25,965 nt of DNA from Sedimentisphaerales bacterium. Its GTDB lineage: Bacteria; Planctomycetota; Phycisphaerae; Sedimentisphaerales; SG8-4. Position 1 is the first letter of the stretch. Each line of letters opens with the position of its first letter. Under the pieces are notes generated by a model. It saw only the letters and a program-made list of their open reading frames with translations, was not told the origin of the DNA and ran no database searches. A program made the position numbers and the translations under genes. The stretch covers positions 1-25,965 of the forward strand of contig JAFGJR010000330.1 in the NCBI GenBank assembly GCA_016928975.1, in the 5' to 3' direction. Shown here in pieces: positions 1-6,428 of the stretch.

Positions 1-20
1 AGCCTACGGAGATCACTGCG

Positions 21-80
21 GTGGGTCCATTTTCGATGCCGATTCTACTCCCCGACGTGGGGCCCTTTTACATGCCGATT
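21..80. repeat. Two 24-nt direct repeats, probable insertion-element end
   Basis: Two 24-nt units at 21-44 and 57-80 match at 20 of 24 positions, with a 36-nt period. Both begin GTGGG, carry a TTTT run in the middle and end ATGCCGATT. Multiple direct repeats of about this size are known at the termini of IS21-family elements. No transposase is visible because the window starts here, so the family assignment is recalled, not proven. The right copy supplies the last codons and stop of the adjacent minus-strand VCBS-type gene. Confidence 0.45.
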
Positions 81-457
81 TCCAGCTCAGTCCGTGGCTT
101 GCCGGTGTTGCGGTACCAGGAGTTGCCGGCGGCCTGGTCGATCCAGCCGTCGCCGTCGACGTCGAACGCGGTTCCGCCGACGTCGGTCGCGCCCCCATCG
201 CCCAGATCGTGCTGAATCCACTGGTCCGGGCCAGCGTACTCGAACCACCACGTTCTCTTGCGCTCGCCGACGACCCAATCCAGGTCGCCGTCCTTGTCGA
301 TATCGGCGAGCGAGGTCTGTCCCATCTCGTACCCGACCTCCGCGATCGTATGACACTCGAATCGCGGCATCGCGCCTCGCGCCGGTCCCGGCGTGAACGT
401 GACGACGGCCAGAAACATTGTCACAAGAACGATTGGCTGGCTGCGGCGAGCGAACAT
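68..457 (-). CDS. FG-GAP/VCBS-type secreted protein, 3'-truncated
   Basis: A 129-aa protein with an N-terminal signal peptide (hydrophobic segment at about residues 9-29, ending near GPARGA). It continues with two Asp-rich repeat cores, SLADIDKDGDLDWVVGE and TAFDVDGDGWIDQAAG, the calcium-binding loop pattern of FG-GAP/VCBS beta-propeller repeats. The ATG at 457 is chosen over the longer frame because AAAGGAG lies just upstream and the signal peptide begins there. Family members normally have several more blades, so the protein is short. The frame ends inside a direct repeat that looks like an insertion-element end, and the final residues (about TELEIGM) probably come from that repeat. An exported surface or extracellular protein is likely; whether the truncated form folds is unknown. 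Confidence 0.7.
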   Translation of the reverse strand: MFARRSQPIVLVTMFLAVVTFTPGPARGAMPRFECHTIAEVGYEMGQTSLADIDKDGDLDWVVGERKRTWWFEYAGPDQWIQHDLGDGGATDVGGTAFDVDGDGWIDQAAGNSWYRNTGKPRTELEIGM

Positions 458-614
458 ATCTACTCCTTTCCCGGTCCTGGTTGTCTTGCGGCGGTTCGTA
501 CCTGGCCGACAGCATACCCCACGCGGGATTGACAAGCAAGTCCGCACCCCGGACGCCGAAACGTTCAAAAAGCACGACGCGGGCTCACTTCATTCGGCCA
601 CAACCCAAGAATGG

Positions 615-696
615 CTCACACAAAGGCACGAAGATCACAAAGAAGACCGTTGCAGAGATATTCCTGGGTCTCTGTGGCTTCGTGGCTCCGTGTGAG
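615..696. repeat. Palindromic repeat with 28-29 nt arms
   Basis: The left arm at 615-643 begins CTCACACAAAGGCACGAAG. The right arm at 669-696 is its imperfect reverse complement, ending GCTTCGTGGCTCCGTGTGAG. About 23 positions pair, around a 25-nt loop. It lies between genes and would form a long hairpin on either strand. Elements of this look are scattered in many environmental bacterial genomes as REP-like repeats. No protein is likely to be encoded here, although frames run through it. Confidence 0.65.
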
Positions 697-833
697 AATC
701 AAGTGTTTATCCTGCAAGGGTTTGCATCACGCAGGAATCTGCGCAGGAAGACGAGGCTCGAACAAGTGGTGGGACGAGTGGGCCGGGTTTTGCCGTTTTC
801 TCTGCTTGACGTGCCCGACTGGACAAGCTATAA

Positions 834-975
834 CTGCGCCCGATAGTTGGAGCGGATTGCATGGTGGAAGTGCAAGAGCATCTGGGCCGAAGCAACGTCA
901 GGACGACGATGATCTATACTCAATGTCCCCAATCGGGCACCGTCAGGCGTGCGAAGCCCCGTGGATGATTTGTAG
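834..975 (+). pseudogene. Degenerate 3' tail of an integron integrase (tyrosine recombinase), relic 1
   Basis: One frame from 834 reads LRPIVGADCMVEVQEHLG and then RSNVRTTMIYTQ. This matches the C-terminal region of IntI/XerC-type tyrosine recombinases, where 'GADIRTVQELLGHxxVxTTMIYTH' contains the box II HxLGH segment and the catalytic Tyr; Y is kept at codon 915-917. A frameshift follows. The next frame reads VRSPVDDL and stops at TAG 973-975, which is the very typical IntI carboxy end (GVRSPLDxL). A TAA stands immediately before 834 in the same frame, so no intact gene exists. The region from 697 to 833 may hold older, unrecognisable parts. The relic faces the same way as the following cassette, as in integrons with inverted integrase genes. 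Confidence 0.7.
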
Positions 976-1012
976 AGGAGAAACGAAGGTGTTGTATGCG
1001 GAAACCATATAT

Positions 1013-1093
1013 CACCCCACCCCAGGCGGGCCAGACATCCTAAGGGTTTGTAGTCACAAGACTTATGCCGACTCAAGTGGTGGGGTGTTAGGC
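1013..1093 (+). other. Putative attI or decayed attC with crossover site GTTAGGC
   Basis: GTTAGGC at 1087-1093 fits the GTTRRRY core site cut by integron integrases between G and TT. It lies 111 nt after the integrase tail. A perfect 9-nt inverted repeat (CACCCCACC at 1013-1021, GGTGGGGTG at 1079-1087) ends exactly at the presumed crossover G. The left side lacks the matching GCCTAAC box, so this is either an attI-type site or an attC that has lost its R'' box. Assignment rests on position and core motif only. Confidence 0.4.
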
Positions 1094-1498
1094 CGCAACT
1101 TCGCGGCCCATAGGTGTTATGAAGAAACCATAAAACCGTTGTTGGGCAGACATGGCATGCTCGCTACGATGAGGTCGAAAGGAGGACCAGTGGCGCGGTA
1201 TCGGGTGCACTACTTTTGGTCGATCACGTACTTCCCTGGAATGACTCCGTTCCACGAGAGCGGCGGCGCAGGAGACGATGTCATCGAGATTGACGCCGCC
1301 GATGTGAAACAGGCTAGAGAACTCGCTGCCGAGAAACTGGACCGGCAGCTTGCAGACGAGGTATCGCGACTCTCCGGCGATGATCGTTCCTACAATGTCA
1401 GCATCAAGAGGGTTGACTTGCTGTCGTGAGAGCCAGACTGCTGCCCAACAAGCCGATGCAGCGGACGCCGCTTCGCGTCGCCGCTGATCGGCAAGGCG
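1088..1498 (+). mobile_element. Probable single integron gene cassette
   Basis: The segment from the TT of GTTAGGC (1088) to the G of the terminal attC core (1498) has cassette layout: core site, short gap, one small gene at 1190-1429 in the standard orientation, and an attC hairpin 13 nt after the stop codon. Following the last core GTT the sequence reads CGCT rather than RRRY, as expected at the chromosomal edge of an array. The integrase beside it is broken, so mobility would need an integrase supplied elsewhere. Confidence 0.6.
1190..1429 (+). CDS. Hypothetical 79-aa cassette-encoded protein
   Basis: A small unrecognised soluble protein. The GTG at 1190 is chosen because GGAGG lies at 1181-1185, four bases upstream; in-frame ATG codons at 1157 and 1169 are alternatives. 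The frame stays open much further upstream, but that part runs through the palindromic repeat and the integrase relic and is unlikely to be coding. The protein starts with an aromatic stretch (YRVHYFWSITYFPG). It then has a region (VIEIDAADVKQARELAAEKLD) in which a beta-strand followed by a helix seems likely. No catalytic motif or membrane helix is visible. The gene sits between an attI-like point and an attC and is best read as integron cassette cargo. Confidence 0.6.
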   Translation: MARYRVHYFWSITYFPGMTPFHESGGAGDDVIEIDAADVKQARELAAEKLDRQLADEVSRLSGDDRSYNVSIKRVDLLS

Positions 1499-1504
1499 TT
1501 CGCT
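1443..1504 (+). other. attC recombination site
   Basis: R'' box GCCCAAC at 1443-1449 fits RYYYAAC. The hairpin pairs GCCGAT (1452-1457) with ATCGGC (1487-1492), CAGCGG (1459-1464) with CCGCTG (1481-1486), and CG (1466-1467) with CG (1479-1480). Two unpaired bases on one arm only (G1458, A1465) act as the extrahelical bases characteristic of attC. The loop contains GCTTCGCG, often found in short attC sites. The R' core GTT is at 1498-1500. Total length of about 62 nt is normal for a short attC. Confidence 0.75.
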
Positions 1505-1579
1505 AGTTGAATTTCGGAAGCTACCGGCTTTGCGCGTGGGAATTGAGAAGCCTGTGGCGTCTCGTGTGTTATGTGTCCG

Positions 1580-2917
1580 CTACGGGGTTGCGCTGATGCA
1601 GTAGAGGTGCTGCTTGCCTTTGAGGTAGATGCAGTCGGCGACGATGGCGGGGGAGGCGTCGATCTTGTCGTCGAGCTTATTCGTGGCCAGGATTTCGAAC
1701 CGTTCGGCGTTGCGGATGACCTGGGTCGTGCCGTCGCGGCCGACGAAGTAGACACGGCCGGCGGCTCCTACCGGGGACGCGTAGATCTCCCCGACCTCGT
1801 TCAGCGGCTGTCCCGTGAAGTGGGCCTTGCCGGTGGCGGCGTCGTAGCACGAGATCACGGCCTTATTGACGGAGCAGACGTAGAGCTTGTCCTCGTAGAG
1901 AATGGGCGAGGGGACGTAGGGTGTTCCTTTGTTGACCTGCCAGCGGATGGCGTCGGTGCCGGAGAGATCGCCGGTCCGCCCGAGCTGAATCGCCTGTAGA
2001 GCGCTGCTGCGAAAGCCGCTCGTGCAGAAGACCATGCCGAAGCCGGCCACGGGCGTCGGGATGACGTTCTGCGTCTGGCCGCTGCATTGCCAGATCACCT
2101 CGCCCGTCCGGGCATCATAGGCGCGGATGAGTTTCGTTGCGCTGACGATCACCTGGATCGTGCCGTTCACATCCGCCGTGGCCGGCGTCGCCCAGGAGGT
2201 GACTTCATCGCGGGGCTGTTTCCACAGGATCTGGCCGGTCGTCTTGTCCAGCGCGTGGAGGAACGACTCACCCTCGTGGTCCATCACGACGATCAGTGCA
2301 TCGCCCGCCAGAGCGGGGGAGCTGGCCTCGCCGAAAGCCATCTTCGTTGCCATCTTGCCCAGGTTCCGGCTCCATTTGTGCTCGCCGTTGAGATCGTAAC
2401 AGTGGACGCCCCGAGAGCCGAAGCTCGCCCAGACGTGCGTGCCGTCCGTGACCGGCGAGTACGAGGCAAAACCGTGATTCGGGTGCGTGCCCTCGTGCGG
2501 GACCTCCTCGCGGGCGGTCTTCTGCCAGAGGATTCGGCCGGTCGCACGGTCCATGCAGACCACGTCGAACTTGTACACGTTCTTCGGCGCCCGCCCGCCG
2601 TGAAACGGCACAGGAGTGTTTGCGTCGGACGTCGGCGTTGGCGTGCCCAAGCGATCCGTCTTGACGGCGGTGAGGAAGAAGATCTTGTCGGCCCATACGA
2701 CCGGGCTGGAGGTCCCTTCGCCCGGCACCGGGACCTTCCATTTGACGTTCTGCGTTTCGCTCCAGGTCAAGGGCGGCTGGCCCGTCGGTGCAACGCCACA
2801 GGCTCGCGGCCCGCGCCACGCCGGCCAATAGTCATCCGCCGACTCCGCGTGGATCGTGCCTGCCCATAGTGCCGAAACGAGGATAGAAGCCGTGATTGTC
2901 TCTGTGATTGCGCCCAC
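1580..2917 (-). CDS. Secreted PQQ-like beta-propeller repeat protein
   Basis: A 445-aa protein of the PQQ-binding-like beta-propeller superfamily (BamB-like), a large secreted group in Planctomycetota. The start is GTG at 2917, preceded by GGGAGGAAATCCA. A signal peptide covers about residues 1-24. The mature part opens with YWPAWRGPRACGVAP, the typical entry segment of the planctomycete group. Repeated strands of the form 'D..TG.ILW' follow: ATGRILWQKTA, KTTGQILWKQP, ARTGEVIWQCS, AATGKAHFTGQ. About seven blades are likely. There is no visible catalytic residue set for a quinoprotein dehydrogenase and no c-type haem motif, so a binding or scaffold role in the periplasm is more likely than alcohol oxidation. 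It faces away from the downstream amidohydrolase and appears monocistronic. Confidence 0.88.
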   Translation of the reverse strand: MGAITETITASILVSALWAGTIHAESADDYWPAWRGPRACGVAPTGQPPLTWSETQNVKWKVPVPGEGTSSPVVWADKIFFLTAVKTDRLGTPTPTSDANTPVPFHGGRAPKNVYKFDVVCMDRATGRILWQKTAREEVPHEGTHPNHGFASYSPVTDGTHVWASFGSRGVHCYDLNGEHKWSRNLGKMATKMAFGEASSPALAGDALIVVMDHEGESFLHALDKTTGQILWKQPRDEVTSWATPATADVNGTIQVIVSATKLIRAYDARTGEVIWQCSGQTQNVIPTPVAGFGMVFCTSGFRSSALQAIQLGRTGDLSGTDAIRWQVNKGTPYVPSPILYEDKLYVCSVNKAVISCYDAATGKAHFTGQPLNEVGEIYASPVGAAGRVYFVGRDGTTQVIRNAERFEILATNKLDDKIDASPAIVADCIYLKGKQHLYCISATP

Positions 2918-3088
2918 TGGATTTCCTCCCGTAAGCTGTTTCGTGTGTACCGATCATCGCCCCAACCAGGAAGGTGCGACCTACCTGCGAGTGTGCCCAG
3001 GATAGCAGATTATCCCAGGTCGTGCAATGGGATTGATGCCGGGCCCGGCGCATTGTATTCTTGTGATGAATCCGGTACCGTGAAGGGG

Positions 3089-3105
3089 ACAGGTCACAGA
3101 CCTGT
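3089..3105. repeat. Short perfect inverted repeat upstream of amidohydrolase gene
   Basis: ACAGGTC (3089-3095) and GACCTGT (3099-3105) flank a 3-nt loop, 40 nt before the start codon of the plus-strand amidohydrolase gene. It could be an operator-like palindrome or a small dispersed repeat. There is no U tract, so a terminator is unlikely. Confidence 0.35.
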
Positions 3106-3145
3106 TTGCCACGAGCAGTGCGCGATGAACATGTGAGGACGATCT

Positions 3146-4594
3146 ATGGCACGCAAGCGTTCGATTTCACGTCGTCATACACTCGCCGGCATGGGTGCGT
3201 TGGGCGCGTCGGCGTTCCTTGCGTCTGCAAGGTTGTCGGGAGAGACGCAAGATCTTGCGTCTCTACGTGGTGCCGCCACAGATACTCGGGTCAATCCGGC
3301 GATTGTCGAGAAGGTGTTCAGAACGACCCTGATCGACACGCACGAGCACCTGATCGAGGAGAAGGAGCGGCTGGCCGCCTCGCACCCGCGCGTTCAGGCG
3401 GACGATTGGAGCCTGCTGCTGAATCACTACCTCAATTCGGATCTGCTCGTGGCGGGGATGCCCGAGGAAGCGTACGACCGATTCTTTTCGCGTGAAACGA
3501 ATCCAGTGGACAAGTGGCGCATCCTGGAGCCGTACTGGCCGGCCGTGAAGAACACCGGGTACGGGCAGGCCGTGCGCATCGCCGTGCAGCAGATCTACGA
3601 GGTACAGGATCTGTCGGCCGAGACCGTCAAGAAGGTGCAGGCGGGTTACGAGCGGACGCGGGCGCCGGGATTCTATCGACGCATCCTGTCCGACCTCGGC
3701 AGGATCGAATCGTGCCAGGTGAACTGCCTGAGCAGGCCGTTCAATGAGTCGGACATGCCCACGCTGCTGATGCAGGACCTCAGTATCGTCGGGATGTTCG
3801 CCGGGCCGGACTTCAACGGCTTCGGCAAGCCGACCGGCATCGAGGTTCGCTCGTTGGCCGATTGGCATCGCGTGATCGACTGGTGGTTCGACAAGTATGC
3901 GAAGTATGCCGTCGCGGTCAAATCCCAGAACGCCTATAGCCGCGACATCGACTATGAGCAGGTCCCGGCGGAGAAAGCCGAGACTGTCTTCCAGAAGCGA
4001 CTGGCGAATGAGCCCCTGACAGCCGACGAGCGAAAGGCCCTGGAGGATCACCTGTTCTGGTACGCGGTGAACAAGGCGACCGAATGCAAGCTGCCGGTCA
4101 AGCTGCACACGGGCTACTATGCCGGCCAGAACTACATGCCGCTCGGCCGGCTACTGCACAATGCCGGCTCCGTTACGGACCTGTGCCGTGCGGCACCGCA
4201 GACCCGGTTCGTCTTCATGCACATCTGCTATCCGTACTACGAAGAGCTTCTCGCCGCTGCCAAGCACTATGCGAACGCCTACGTCGATATGTGCTGGTCC
4301 TGGATCATCAACCCGGTGGCGGCCAAGGACTTCCTGAAGAAATTCCTGGTGACCGCGCCAGCCAACAAGATCCTGACCTTCGGCGGCGACTATATCCCCG
4401 TCGAGCCCGTCCTCGGCCACGCGGCAATCGCCCGTCGGGGCATCGCCCTGGCCCTGAGCGAGCTGGTCGAGGAAGGCTGGCTGACCCTGGCCGACGCCAT
4501 GGACCTGATCGACCCCATCATGCACAACAACGCCCGCCATATCTTCAACCTGTCGGAGAAGGCCCGCCTCCTCCAAAGCGTATCCTGGACCTGA
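3146..4594 (+). CDS. Tat-exported amidohydrolase family protein
   Basis: A 482-aa protein of the metal-dependent amidohydrolase superfamily (amidohydrolase-2-like TIM barrel). The ATG at 3146 has GAGGA at 3135-3139. The N-terminus (RKRSISRRHTLAG) carries a twin-arginine signal with a hydrophobic stretch to about residue 28, pointing to export in folded, metal-loaded form. Metal-site motifs are visible in order: DTHEHL (H66, H68), KLHTGYY (H321), VFMHICYP (H359) and FGGDYIP (D415). The C-terminus, DPIMHNNARHIFNL, is typical of family members whose barrel ends with 'I...NA..lf.l'. Substrate cannot be read from the sequence; hydrolysis or decarboxylation of a carboxylated or lactone sugar derivative would fit the family. 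Residues 32-40 are encoded by a perfect palindrome located between the signal and the mature domain. Confidence 0.88.
   Translation: MARKRSISRRHTLAGMGALGASAFLASARLSGETQDLASLRGAATDTRVNPAIVEKVFRTTLIDTHEHLIEEKERLAASHPRVQADDWSLLLNHYLNSDLLVAGMPEEAYDRFFSRETNPVDKWRILEPYWPAVKNTGYGQAVRIAVQQIYEVQDLSAETVKKVQAGYERTRAPGFYRRILSDLGRIESCQVNCLSRPFNESDMPTLLMQDLSIVGMFAGPDFNGFGKPTGIEVRSLADWHRVIDWWFDKYAKYAVAVKSQNAYSRDIDYEQVPAEKAETVFQKRLANEPLTADERKALEDHLFWYAVNKATECKLPVKLHTGYYAGQNYMPLGRLLHNAGSVTDLCRAAPQTRFVFMHICYPYYEELLAAAKHYANAYVDMCWSWIINPVAAKDFLKKFLVTAPANKILTFGGDYIPVEPVLGHAAIARRGIALALSELVEEGWLTLADAMDLIDPIMHNNARHIFNLSEKARLLQSVSWT
3241..3264. repeat. Perfect 24-nt palindrome inside the amidohydrolase gene
   Basis: The 12-nt half AGAGACGCAAGA is followed directly by its exact reverse complement TCTTGCGTCTCT, with no loop. 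It encodes residues 32-40 (around TQDLASL) in the linker after the Tat signal, keeping the frame. Such a palindrome is not expected in a linker by chance and looks like a small dispersed element that landed in a tolerant position. Confidence 0.7.
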
Positions 4595-4670
4595 CCTGCC
4601 TTCTCGTGGATTCCGTTGCGTCGACAGACGCGACGTGTTAGCATCGTCGCAGCAAGCGAAGGAGAATCGG

Positions 4671-4784
4671 ATGCTGCGAGTGTTCGGGACACTTGGCCGG
4701 GGCGGCCTGAAGACGCCGATGTTCTATTCCCCTGTGGTCAATCGTGGACCGCCGGGCGTTTGCCGTCCGGTTGATGGGCTCTGA
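4671..4784 (+). pseudogene. Degenerate 3' tail of an integron integrase, relic 2
   Basis: This short frame reads LRVFGTLGRGGLKTPMFYS followed by VVNRGPPGVCRPVDGL and a stop. It aligns along its whole length with the IntI carboxy terminus, 'IRTVQELLGHxxLKTTMIYTHVVNRGPxGVRSPVDGL'. The catalytic Tyr is kept within MFYS. The box II His (LGH) has become Arg, the TTM motif is TPM and SP is RP, so the remnant is inactive and incomplete. Upstream of about 4650 the similarity is lost, within 60 nt of the amidohydrolase stop. A Shine-Dalgarno-like AAGGAGAATCGG precedes ATG 4671, but a 37-aa product is unlikely to matter. Like relic 1 it points toward an orphan small gene. Confidence 0.6.
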
Positions 4785-4900
4785 GCCAATCCGGGAGATC
4801 GTTGTGCTGATTCGTACAAGTAGTATCTGCAAACCTACAGAGAAGCGACGAGTGGGAACGAGTCACGACGCAATGCCCTTTGGACTGAGGAGAAAGAAAA

Positions 4901-5320
4901 ATGCCTGGAATGGAACTGACAGCGCAGATGCCGACTGGAACGCCGCAAGATTTGCACAAAGGATATGACTTCATCGACACCGGCGCGATGGGTGACTGCG
5001 TATCCGTTATCGTCGGTTGGAATCCGAATGCCAAGGGCTACATGGCTAACATGCGAGGATTTCACGGTTGGGGCGGTCTGCCCAACGTCAACTTCAAGGC
5101 TTTGTTCCGAGGAGTAGACAACAACAAGAGCACACAGGTCTGGATGATATCAGGATCGAGCAACAATTACCTAAAAGGCAGTTTTGGGATAGAAGGCAAC
5201 CGCGCACGGATACATGAGGAGGTGCAAAGAGCCGGTCTCACCGAGGTTCGTCAGATCCGCTGTATTCACGGTGTTCAGCAAGCGCAAGTCAACCGCTTCG
5301 GAGTGTGTACCAGGCGGTGA
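4901..5320 (+). CDS. Hypothetical 139-aa protein downstream of integrase relic 2
   Basis: An unrecognised protein. ATG 4901 follows GAGGAGAAAGAAAA, a plausible ribosome binding site with a long spacer. The sequence looks globular and coding in character: DLHKGYDFIDTGAMGDCVSV, then Asn-rich and aromatic strands (NVNFKALFRG, VWMISGSSNNYLKGSF), then a helix (ARIHEEVQRAG). The order of a GDCVSV strand and a later basic helix faintly recalls CheD-like or toxin-associated small domains, but I would not assign either. The last 20 residues look less structured and could reflect a frameshifted end. It begins 116 nt after the second integrase tail, which suggests integron cargo. I could not find a convincing attC downstream (5321-5500). 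Confidence 0.5.
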   Translation: MPGMELTAQMPTGTPQDLHKGYDFIDTGAMGDCVSVIVGWNPNAKGYMANMRGFHGWGGLPNVNFKALFRGVDNNKSTQVWMISGSSNNYLKGSFGIEGNRARIHEEVQRAGLTEVRQIRCIHGVQQAQVNRFGVCTRR

Positions 5321-5502
5321 GGGACTCGCGGCGGTTGCCATCACTCGGGCCTGCTTTCAGGACACCAAACGACGCTGGGAAGCGGCCCGGAGACAAACCA
5401 AGCCTGACGAGCCGCGAGGTCAGCCCGCGATCTCGAAACAAAACAGGCCGCGAGGGTGAGTCGTGGCCCGTGTGGTTGCGGTGATAAGGTTCTGGAGGCT
5501 GC

Positions 5503-6156
5503 TCAGAGCGTGTGGCGTCTGCGCAGCCAGCCGACCAGACCGGCGCCCAGTCCCAGCAACGCCAGAGCGCCGGGGGCGGGAATCGGGCTGGCCGTGATGA
5601 TTCTCACGTCGTCTATGCCGGACGTGGTGAACAGATTCACAGTCACGACGTTGCCGGCGAAGCTGGCGACATCCTGATAGGTGTCCTGTGGGATCTCGAG
5701 CCTGCGAAACGCCGGGTCGGCGTCATAGAATGCCGCTCCCAAACCCACGGACGTGTCGCTATTGGTCAGCAGGGAGTAGGTGCCTGTGTCCTTTGTAGCA
5801 TAGATCAGCCCCAGCACGGGCTGGCCGAAGGTGATGGTGCCGTGACCCTCGTACACGGAGGTCGGCGCGCCAACCGGGTCGAAGTGTACGATGTAGCTGG
5901 TCACTGCTGTTCCCGCCGCGATCGTGCCGCCGTCGGACAGCGTCAGGGGGGCTGCAAGCGTGATATCCTCGTTCTCGAGGAAGACCTGGGTCGTGTTCGC
6001 CGCGGTGACTTCGCGCGCCAGGGAGGTGGAAAGCTGGCCCATGTAGACCAGAGGCGCCGCAATGTTACCGGGCGTCACGCCCAAATCGGCCACCGTGGGC
6101 GCGCCATAGCTGCTCGCCGCAAAGACGAGGATTGCCACTATCGCTGCTCTCTTCAT
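5503..6156 (-). CDS. PEP-CTERM-like sorted extracellular protein
   Basis: A 217-aa exported protein. ATG 6156 is preferred over the GTG three bases earlier because AAGGAG lies at the right distance (GGAG-6 nt-ATG). The signal peptide is residues 1-19 (KRAAIVAILVFAASSYGA). The body is Thr/Ala/Gly-rich and beta-strand-like, with no enzyme motif. The C-terminus has the full tripartite sorting signal of the PEP-CTERM class in its planctomycete variant: IPAPGALALLGLGAGL, a hydrophobic helix, then WLRRRHTL. Such proteins are processed by an exosortase and placed at the surface or in the extracellular matrix; no exosortase is in the window. It is transcribed alone, about 270 nt downstream of the TldD/PmbA pair on the same strand. 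Confidence 0.85.
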   Translation of the reverse strand: MKRAAIVAILVFAASSYGAPTVADLGVTPGNIAAPLVYMGQLSTSLAREVTAANTTQVFLENEDITLAAPLTLSDGGTIAAGTAVTSYIVHFDPVGAPTSVYEGHGTITFGQPVLGLIYATKDTGTYSLLTNSDTSVGLGAAFYDADPAFRRLEIPQDTYQDVASFAGNVVTVNLFTTSGIDDVRIITASPIPAPGALALLGLGAGLVGWLRRRHTL

Positions 6157-6179
6157 CACTCACTCCTTCTTCTCCAGCC

Positions 6180-6200
6180 ATGCCCATGCGCGCATGGCAT
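6180..6200. other. Near-perfect palindrome in the leader of the PEP-CTERM-like gene
   Basis: ATGCCCATGCG at 6180-6190 pairs with CGCATGGCAT at 6191-6200, leaving one unpaired C. It lies 24-44 nt upstream of the minus-strand start codon at 6156, between the putative promoter and the ribosome binding site. It could be an operator or a 5'-UTR hairpin. Confidence 0.3.
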
Positions 6201-6255
6201 CTACCACCAACGCTCCCGGCAACGCGCAGACCACCCAGCGTTGCCTATATTGCCC

Positions 6256-6284
6256 ATTTTCTCGAAATACTCAGCGCATGTCAA
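6256..6284 (-). promoter_or_regulatory. Putative sigma70-type promoter for the PEP-CTERM-like gene
   Basis: On the minus strand TTGACA (6284-6279) is a perfect -35 hexamer. A 17-nt spacer leads to GAAAAT (6261-6256), a 4 of 6 match to the -10 consensus. The start codon lies 99 nt downstream. The surrounding sequence is the most AT-rich stretch between the two genes. Confidence 0.4.
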
Positions 6285-6428
6285 GCATAAATTCACAATT
6301 TTTTCCGAGATCGAAGGAGCATGTAGTGCTCCCCGGCTGTCATGCACAATCGGCGCCCGAGCGAGAGATCATCGCCTACGCCGGCAAGCGGGGCGCCACC
6401 TACAGGTTTCCGCCTTCCGGCATGCCTG

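Noticed and set aside
611..1429. A continuous 272-codon plus-strand frame
   Set aside because: Its first part runs through the palindromic repeat and the second through the integrase relic in another frame. Only the last 79 codons, from GTG 1190, have a ribosome binding site and cassette context.
5286..5340. CAACCGC/GCGGTTG inverted repeat as an attC for the second cassette
   Set aside because: The R'' side does not fit RYYYAAC, it overlaps the end of the gene at 4901-5320, and no inner paired arms with extrahelical bases are visible.
6316..6332. GGAGCA-TGTAG-TGCTCC hairpin as a terminator for the TldD/PmbA operon
   Set aside because: The stem is only 6 bp and no T run follows on the minus strand (an A run does instead).
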